Assembly (NCBI GenBank): GCA_050486225.1
Contig: JBJHCV010000001.1
Span: 62,001-126,000 of the forward strand
Source: JBBDIX01 sp050486225
GTDB taxonomy: Bacteria; Actinomycetota; Nitriliruptoria; Nitriliruptorales; Nitriliruptoraceae
Reading direction: 5' to 3'
Length of the DNA: 64,000 nt
The translations under genes were made by a program, and so were the position numbers. Positions within the stretch are counted from its first letter, which is position 1; each line of letters starts with the position of its first letter. This document shows, piece after piece, positions 59,190 through 64,000 of this stretch. Below the pieces are notes generated by a model. The model did not search any database. It worked only from the letters and a program-made list of their open reading frames with translations, and was not told where the DNA came from.

Positions 59190-60764
59190 ATGAGCACGAT
59201 CCCCGACCAGCGTGTCGTCGTGGTGGACTACGGCGCCCAGTACGCACAGCTCATCGCGCGCCGTGTCCGCGAGGCCGGCGTCTACTCGGAGATCGTGCCG
59301 CACTCCACCTCCGCCGACGACCTGGAGGCGATGGCGCCCACCGCGATCGTGCTGTCGGGCGGCCCGGCGTCGGTGTACGAGGACGGCGCTCCGGGTCTCG
59401 ACCCGTCCGTGCTCGACCTCGGGATCCCCGTGTTCGGCATCTGCTACGGATTCCAGGCGATGGCCCGTGCGCTCGGTGGCACGGTCGCGCGGACCGACCA
59501 TGCCGAGTTCGGTGGCACCCGGCTCGAGAGATCCGGCGACAGCACACTGCTCGCGGACCTGCCCGACTCGCTGAACGTGTGGATGTCGCACCGGGACGCG
59601 GTCACCGTCGCGCCCGACGGGTGCACCGTCGTGGCGACCAGCCAGTACGCGCCGGTCGCCGCGTTCGAGGACGTCGACCGCAGGGTCGCCGGCGTGCAGT
59701 TCCATCCGGAGGTCGCCCACACCGACCGCGGTCAGACGGTGCTGGAGCACTTCCTGTTCGACATCGCCGGGTGCACACGGTCGTGGACGACCGAGCACGT
59801 GATCGACGACCTGACCGCGGCCATCCGGGAGCAGGTCGGCGACCGCCACGCGATCTGTGGGCTGTCGGGAGGGGTGGACTCGGCGGTCGCGGCGGCGCTC
59901 GTGCAGCGCGCGATCGGCGACCAGCTGACCTGTGTGTTCGTCGACCACGGGCTGCTGCGCGAGGGGGAACGCGACCAGGTCGAGCACGACTTCGTCGAGG
60001 CGACCGGCGCGGACCTGATGGTGGTCGACGCGCGCGAGCGGTTCCTGGACGCGCTTGCCGGGGTCAGCGACCCGGAGTCGAAGCGGAGGATCATCGGTCG
60101 CGAGTTCATCCGCGTGTTCGAACAGGCGGCCGTCGAGGTCAGCGAACGCGAGGCCGCCGAGCACGGCCGCGGTGTCGACCTGCTGGTGCAGGGGACCCTG
60201 TACCCGGACGTGGTCGAGTCGGGCGGCGGGTCCGGCACTGCCAACATCAAGAGCCACCACAACGTCGGGGGGCTGCCCGAGGACCTGCAGTTCGAACTCG
60301 TCGAACCGCTGCGCACCCTGTTCAAGGACGAGGTGCGTGCGGTCGGCCTGGAACTGGACCTGCCCGAGGCCATCGTGTGGCGGCATCCGTTCCCGGGTCC
60401 GGGGCTCGCGATCCGGATCATCGGCGAGGTCACCGCCGACCGGCTGGAGCTCCTGCGTCGGGCGGACGCGATCGTGCGCGACGAACTCACGGCGGCAGGC
60501 CTCGACCGGGAGATCTGGCAGTGCCCGGTGGTGCTGCTCGCCGACGTGCGTTCGGTGGGTGTGCAGGGTGACGGGCGGACCTACGGGCACCCGATCGTGC
60601 TGCGCCCGGTGTCCAGCGAGGATGCCATGACCGCCGACTGGACCAGGATCGACCACGAGGTGCTCGCGCGGATCTCCAACCGGATCACCAACGAGGTTCC
60701 CGAGGTGAACCGGGTCACGCTCGACATCACGTCGAAGCCCCCCGGCACGATCGAGTGGGAGTGA
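59190..60764 (+). CDS. guaA: GMP synthase (glutamine-hydrolysing)
   Basis: Codes for 524 residues from the ATG at 59190 (GAGGTG at 59181), the usual length. It converts XMP to GMP with ATP and glutamine. The class I amidotransferase domain has Cys85 (FGICYGFQAM) and the His-Glu of QFHPEVAHT near 172. The ATP-pyrophosphatase domain has the P-loop GLSGGVDSAVAA near 220-232, and the C-terminal dimerisation domain ends in PGTIEWE, the conserved tail. It is a core purine gene and stands as a single plus-strand unit between minus-strand genes. Confidence 0.98.
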   Translation: MSTIPDQRVVVVDYGAQYAQLIARRVREAGVYSEIVPHSTSADDLEAMAPTAIVLSGGPASVYEDGAPGLDPSVLDLGIPVFGICYGFQAMARALGGTVARTDHAEFGGTRLERSGDSTLLADLPDSLNVWMSHRDAVTVAPDGCTVVATSQYAPVAAFEDVDRRVAGVQFHPEVAHTDRGQTVLEHFLFDIAGCTRSWTTEHVIDDLTAAIREQVGDRHAICGLSGGVDSAVAAALVQRAIGDQLTCVFVDHGLLREGERDQVEHDFVEATGADLMVVDARERFLDALAGVSDPESKRRIIGREFIRVFEQAAVEVSEREAAEHGRGVDLLVQGTLYPDVVESGGGSGTANIKSHHNVGGLPEDLQFELVEPLRTLFKDEVRAVGLELDLPEAIVWRHPFPGPGLAIRIIGEVTADRLELLRRADAIVRDELTAAGLDREIWQCPVVLLADVRSVGVQGDGRTYGHPIVLRPVSSEDAMTADWTRIDHEVLARISNRITNEVPEVNRVTLDITSKPPGTIEWE

Positions 60765-60802
60765 CCCGAGCCGGCGGGACCTGACGCCTCGGCCCCGGGG
60801 AA

Positions 60803-60830
60803 GCCCCACGGCCGCCGTGCTCCGTGGGGC
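60803..60830. terminator. Two-way terminator after guaA
   Basis: GCCCCACGG (60803-60811) pairs perfectly with CCGTGGGGC (60822-60830) around a 10-base loop; CTGACGCC (60781) and GGCGTCAG (60828) can form an alternative outer stem. It lies between the convergent stops of guaA and the coiled-coil protein gene. Confidence 0.7.
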
Positions 60831-60831
60831 G

Positions 60832-61296
60832 TCAGCGCAGCCCGAACGCCAGTCCTGCGATCAGGACGATCGCTGCGAGCTGTGAGAACACGAGCGTGCG
60901 GGTCTGATGCGTGACCGCGTCGGCGATCCGACGTTCGAACAGTGCCATCGCCTCGTGGAAGCGCCCGACGGACCGATCCTCGGCCCCCTCGAACCGGATG
61001 TCCCACTGCTGGTCCATCGCCGACAGGCGCTCGTGCCACCTCTCGTCCATCGCCGACAGGCGCTCGTGCCACCTGTCGTCCATCGCCGACAGGCGCTCGT
61101 CCTGCGCCGCGAACCGGGCGTCCCAACGACGCTCCATCGCATCCATGGCATCGAGGATCACCCGGACATCCTCCCGGGTGGCCAGTTCGTGGCCGGACGG
61201 TGCGACGAGTTCGACCAAGGTGTCCGCGACCTCCTCACCCCACGAGTCCGCTGCCGCACGGTGCAGCGCAACGCGTCGGCGTTCCTCGACGGCCAT
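60832..61296 (-). CDS. Small coiled-coil protein with C-terminal membrane anchor
   Basis: Codes for 154 residues from the ATG at 61296; an upstream frame does not look coding. The middle contains three 11-residue repeats (RLSAMDDRWHE, RLSAMDERWHE, RLSAMDQQWD) encoded by 33-bp direct repeats, predicted as a continuous helix. The last 20 residues (LVFSQLAAIVLIAGLAFGL) form one membrane span. This plan resembles DUF1640/CCDC90-type proteins, but similarity is in design more than in sequence. Function unknown. It is convergent with guaA. Confidence 0.7.
   Translation of the reverse strand: MAVEERRRVALHRAAADSWGEEVADTLVELVAPSGHELATREDVRVILDAMDAMERRWDARFAAQDERLSAMDDRWHERLSAMDERWHERLSAMDQQWDIRFEGAEDRSVGRFHEAMALFERRIADAVTHQTRTLVFSQLAAIVLIAGLAFGLR
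61013..61111. repeat. Three 33-bp direct repeats inside the coiled-coil gene
   Basis: Copies begin at 61013, 61046 and 61079 (each opening TCCATCGCCGACAGGCGCTC), the first two nearly identical and the third diverging near its end. They encode 11-residue helical units, preserving the frame, so copy number could change without breaking the gene. Confidence 0.85.
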
Positions 61297-61486
61297 GATC
61301 GCATCATCCCCCTCGACGGGCAACGATCCGTGTATTCGGACCGGGACCACCGTACGAATCGGTCCCCCGACGCAGACAGCAGGGCCACGTTCACCTGTGG
61401 ACATCGCGGACGCGGCCCCGAAGTGCCCGCGAACCTCAGTGCGAACCATCGACGAGACCGACCGATTCACCCCGCCGTGCGTGACG

Positions 61487-62107
61487 TCAGCGTCGGCGCC
61501 AGGTGAACGTGCCGTGGTCGTTTCGCATCTCGAGCAGGTCGCCGTCGACCCGCAGGTCGAACCGACGGACCACCTGCCCCTGCGCCGGATCCAGCGCACG
61601 CCCACAGAACGCGAGTCCGATGTCGACACGCAGCGACCGCATGTTGTCGGTCCAGAGGATCTCGTCGGGTCCCCGCGTCGGGGTCAGGCGGGCCTGTGCG
61701 TCGACGGCGCCCTCGCAGCGCGACGACGCGTCCCGCTGGTCGGGGAAGAACACGTCCTCGACGCCGAACGTCCAGACCGCGTCGAGGTCGTCGCCGATGG
61801 TCAGCCGCCCGTCGAACGGCGCGAACCCGAGCTGCACGGGTCCGGGTTCCTCGATCCAGTGCACCAGTGTCCAGGTCCCCTCGACGGCCTGACCCGGGGA
61901 GGTCGAGGGTGGTGTGCGCTCGACCCCGCCCTCCCACGGTTCGAGCAGCGCGACGACGAACAGGACCACGCCGAAGACGGCCAGCGTGACCTGCCGACCG
62001 TGCTGCCCGGCGAGTCCCGGTACCCGGACGTTGAACGCCTCGAGGCCCCCGCCGACGATCGCGGCCATGACGGCAACGACCCCGAGGACCATCAGTGTGG
62101 CCTGCAT
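61487..62107 (-). CDS. Hypothetical membrane-anchored protein
   Basis: Codes for 206 residues from the ATG at 62107. Two N-terminal hydrophobic segments (LMVLGVVAVMAAIVGGGLEAF and VTLAVFGVVLFVVALL, about 5-58) precede a soluble domain (about 75-206) with a lipocalin-like start (AVEGTWTLVHWIEEP) and beta-rich pattern ending DLLEMRNDHGTFTWRR. Two cysteines (in SSRCEGAV and AFCGRAL) could pair. I do not recognise the family. It lies upstream of the coiled-coil gene on the same strand and downstream of the patatin gene, with 35-bp repeats in between. Confidence 0.65.
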   Translation of the reverse strand: MQATLMVLGVVAVMAAIVGGGLEAFNVRVPGLAGQHGRQVTLAVFGVVLFVVALLEPWEGGVERTPPSTSPGQAVEGTWTLVHWIEEPGPVQLGFAPFDGRLTIGDDLDAVWTFGVEDVFFPDQRDASSRCEGAVDAQARLTPTRGPDEILWTDNMRSLRVDIGLAFCGRALDPAQGQVVRRFDLRVDGDLLEMRNDHGTFTWRRR

Positions 62108-62140
62108 CCCGGTCCCACCCGCGTGACCCGCACTTCGGAC

Positions 62141-62244
62141 CGTAGTCGTCGCGACGACACTCGGCACCCGGCATCCATCGTCGTCGCGACGACGCGCGCA
62201 ACCCGCGATCGTGGTCGTCGCGGCGGCACGCGGAACCCGGGGTC
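62141..62244. repeat. Three imperfect 35-bp tandem repeats with palindromic cores
   Basis: Units are 62141-62175, 62176-62210 and 62211-62244, followed by the start of a fourth that ends at the patatin stop. The first two each carry the perfect palindrome GTCGTCGCGACGAC; the third has one changed arm. They fill the gap between the patatin and membrane-protein genes. Successive stems could act as a terminator array or a protein-binding element. Confidence 0.7.
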
Positions 62245-62253
62245 CGTCGTCGA

Positions 62254-64000
62254 CTACTCGGCGCGGCGCGCCTCGATCTCCCAGGGGTGCCGTTGGTAGG
62301 AGAACCCGGCGCGCACCCAGGCACCGAGGTAGCCGAGGTAGTAGCCGAGCACGCTGCGCTGCCGGTACTGCTCCCAGTGCACGAGTTCGTGCCGCCGCAG
62401 ACGCTCGGAGTCCCGTCCCGCGCGGATGAAGATCCCGATCGGCGGCAGGCACATCGCGGCGATCCAGGGCAGCGGCAGCCACGGGACGGTGCGGATCGGT
62501 GGCATCTGTCGACTCATCCTCGCCCTCCTCGGTTCCTCGGTCTCGGTCGAGACGACGAGCCCGCGCAGCAGCAGTGCACCCGCCTCGCGCACGACACGGA
62601 TGCGGTCCGGCAGGTCCACCGCTCCGAGTGCCTGGACCGATGCGACCATGCGGCGTACGGCCGCGGGAGTCAGGCGCACGGTGCCGTGCCCGACCTCGGG
62701 AGGTCCGTCGCCACGGGAGACGGCCAGCTCGACCGACGCGGTCGTCACCTCGGTCCACCGGCTGTCGCCGGCGTCGTCGTGGATCCGCTTGACCGCCTGC
62801 AGCGTGACGTCGGCGTCTCCCGTCACGAACCCGAGTTCGTAGCGCACCTCGATCGTGCCCGACGGGTCGGTGACGATCCGGCACGATCCGTCACGGACCA
62901 TGCGGGGTGGACCCCACGGGCCGAACGTGACCCGCCCACACACGTCGGCCGCACTGGTCCCATCGGCGAAGGCGTCCAGGTCGGTGACCTCCACCGACAG
63001 GTCGAGCGTGAGGGCGGCTGCCGGCCTGCCACCGACCTCGGCCGTGCCCGTCAGGCGTTCCTGCAGACGCACGCCACGGTCGTGCTCGCGCATCTGGGTG
63101 GCGTGGTGGTCGAGCGGCGTGCCCTGCGCATCAGCATTCGCGAGGTACCGGCTCGCGTCGCGGTAGCCCATGGCGACGAGCGTGTCCGCGCTGATCCTGC
63201 CGAGCACGAACTCCGGGTCGTAGGGCAGCGGGTGGGTCGGGCAGATCGCGTGCACCCGGACCGGTTCGGTGGTGCCGTGGACGGCCTCGCCGGCCCGGCG
63301 CCGTTCGTTGACGTCACGGATGACGTCGAACTCGGCGAACAGGGCGCCGTTCGCGCTCATCTCGATCATGTGCACGTACTGCTCGAGCGGGCCGTTGCCC
63401 CAGCGGGGCGTGTTACCGATGCACCAGACGAGCCACAGGTCGGTGAACCCGCGCCGGACGGTCTCGAGCAGGTTCGCGTCCTTGATCCACACCGCGTCGG
63501 TGTAGGTGGTGCCGTTGCGTTCGACGGCGGGCGTGAAGAGGGGCAGCGACATCCCGGCGACCATCAGGTCGACGTCCACCTCGGTGTGCGGCACCGCCTC
63601 GCACAGCTTGGTGTCGAAGTTGCAGACGTTGAACGTGCCGGTCATGTCGGTGGTGCCGCGGATGCGGTCCTCGTCGATGCCCAGGTGCACGAACACCTTC
63701 TCCCGCAGGCCCGAGGAGTCCCCGAACGCGACGAGGTCGGACGGGCTGCGCAGGTATTCGCGCAGCGGGAGCAGCGACACGAAGTCGGTGACGCGCAGGG
63801 TCTGCCAGCGCCCGCACATCTCGGTCGGCGACAGGCCCGACAGCAGCATCCCCAGACTCAGGATCCCACCGGACGTGCCGTCGCCGTGCGCGAACTCGAG
63901 CCCCTCCTCCTCGAGGCGGGCCAGCACCCCCGACTGCCAGGCGACCCGCATGCCCCCGCCGGCGAGCACCAGCGCCCGCTGGTCACGCCCCGCCCTCGTC
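62254..64000 (-). CDS. Patatin-like phospholipase fused to a C-terminal HExxH domain (start beyond the window)
   Basis: At least 581 residues; the frame continues past position 64000 (RDQRALVLAGGGMR just before the edge is a normal patatin start region), so the first codons are missing. The patatin part has the oxyanion loop AGGGMR, the nucleophile elbow GDGTSGGIL and the dyad Asp in TYTDAVWI. A middle part of about 200 residues is of unknown fold. The last 100 residues contain a hydrophobic pair and RRHELVHWEQYRQ, a zincin-like HExxH with a possible third ligand in HPWEIEA. A lipase domain in front of a putative zinc domain is unusual. Confidence 0.82.
   Translation of the reverse strand, partial: TRAGRDQRALVLAGGGMRVAWQSGVLARLEEEGLEFAHGDGTSGGILSLGMLLSGLSPTEMCGRWQTLRVTDFVSLLPLREYLRSPSDLVAFGDSSGLREKVFVHLGIDEDRIRGTTDMTGTFNVCNFDTKLCEAVPHTEVDVDLMVAGMSLPLFTPAVERNGTTYTDAVWIKDANLLETVRRGFTDLWLVWCIGNTPRWGNGPLEQYVHMIEMSANGALFAEFDVIRDVNERRRAGEAVHGTTEPVRVHAICPTHPLPYDPEFVLGRISADTLVAMGYRDASRYLANADAQGTPLDHHATQMREHDRGVRLQERLTGTAEVGGRPAAALTLDLSVEVTDLDAFADGTSAADVCGRVTFGPWGPPRMVRDGSCRIVTDPSGTIEVRYELGFVTGDADVTLQAVKRIHDDAGDSRWTEVTTASVELAVSRGDGPPEVGHGTVRLTPAAVRRMVASVQALGAVDLPDRIRVVREAGALLLRGLVVSTETEEPRRARMSRQMPPIRTVPWLPLPWIAAMCLPPIGIFIRAGRDSERLRRHELVHWEQYRQRSVLGYYLGYLGAWVRAGFSYQRHPWEIEARRAE

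Noticed and set aside
58263..60809. Extension of the VTC frame upstream through guaA
   Set aside because: The extra 849 residues are antisense to guaA and DUF4956; the GTGA overlap at 58262 gives a natural start.
1..64000. tRNA, rRNA, CRISPR, IS or phage genes
   Set aside because: No cloverleaf-like segments, array of regular direct repeats with unique spacers, or transposase/integrase motifs were seen on either strand.

Overview
The window is a stretch of very GC-rich, densely coding bacterial DNA. High GC, frequent GTG starts, lipoprotein solute-binding proteins, two CNNM/CBS proteins, and a VTC/DUF4956/CotH group next to guaA point to a high-GC actinobacterium. Acidimicrobiia or Nitriliruptoria are plausible, but nothing here fixes the class. 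I see no rRNA, tRNA, CRISPR array, transposase or phage gene.

Layout. 1-2405 (minus): creatininase-family hydrolase, Zn alcohol dehydrogenase and the start of a ThDP enzyme. 2510-3978 (plus): small [2Fe-2S] and medium FAD subunits of a CO dehydrogenase/xanthine dehydrogenase-type hydroxylase without a large subunit, ending in a two-way terminator. 4007-18132 (minus): catabolic block A. It runs from a lipoprotein binding protein, two-domain permease and ATPase through an SDR, two alpha/beta hydrolases, an MmgE/PrpD protein, Gfo/Idh, an Fe-ADH-like protein and an MFS carrier to an acyl-CoA dehydrogenase. 18522-19325 (plus): a divergent IclR regulator, facing block A across a 45-bp near-perfect inverted repeat. 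19.3-31.8 kb: a mosaic of MFS, Ldh_2-type dehydrogenase, NHL protein, prephenate-dehydratase-like protein, aldo/keto reductase, MFS, acyl-CoA dehydrogenase, DapA-like lyase, ThDP enzyme and CoxG-like protein, with two gene remnants. 31.9-34.6 kb: two coupled CNNM/CBS membrane proteins. 34751-46832 (minus): catabolic block B, with the same plan as block A (binding protein, permease, ATPase, MmgE/PrpD, two alpha/beta hydrolases, amidohydrolase, two acyl-CoA dehydrogenases). 47325-49749 (plus): an aconitase-superfamily large/small pair and a small unknown protein. 49790-52420 (minus): MFS plus a third MmgE/PrpD. 52.7-64 kb: chromosomal-type genes, namely an EAL phosphodiesterase, a CotH / lytic transglycosylase / VTC / DUF4956 group, guaA, two small unknowns and a patatin fused to an HExxH domain.

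How it fits together. Blocks A and B look like two parallel uptake-and-catabolism operons for related but unidentified organic acids. Each imports a solute through an ABC system of the ferric/thiamine/polyamine type, then processes it with MmgE/PrpD, alpha/beta-fold and acyl-CoA-dehydrogenase-family enzymes. The most unusual signal is that several enzymes have lost textbook catalytic residues while staying intact as genes. Three alpha/beta hydrolases have GPNRG where GxSxG is expected (Asn for the nucleophile Ser), two of these also have Arg for His; the Fe-ADH lacks two metal ligands; the SDR lacks its Tyr; and the prephenate-dehydratase-like protein lacks TRF. The substrate cannot be named from sequence alone. 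All family calls are from reading motifs by eye; no database search was run.
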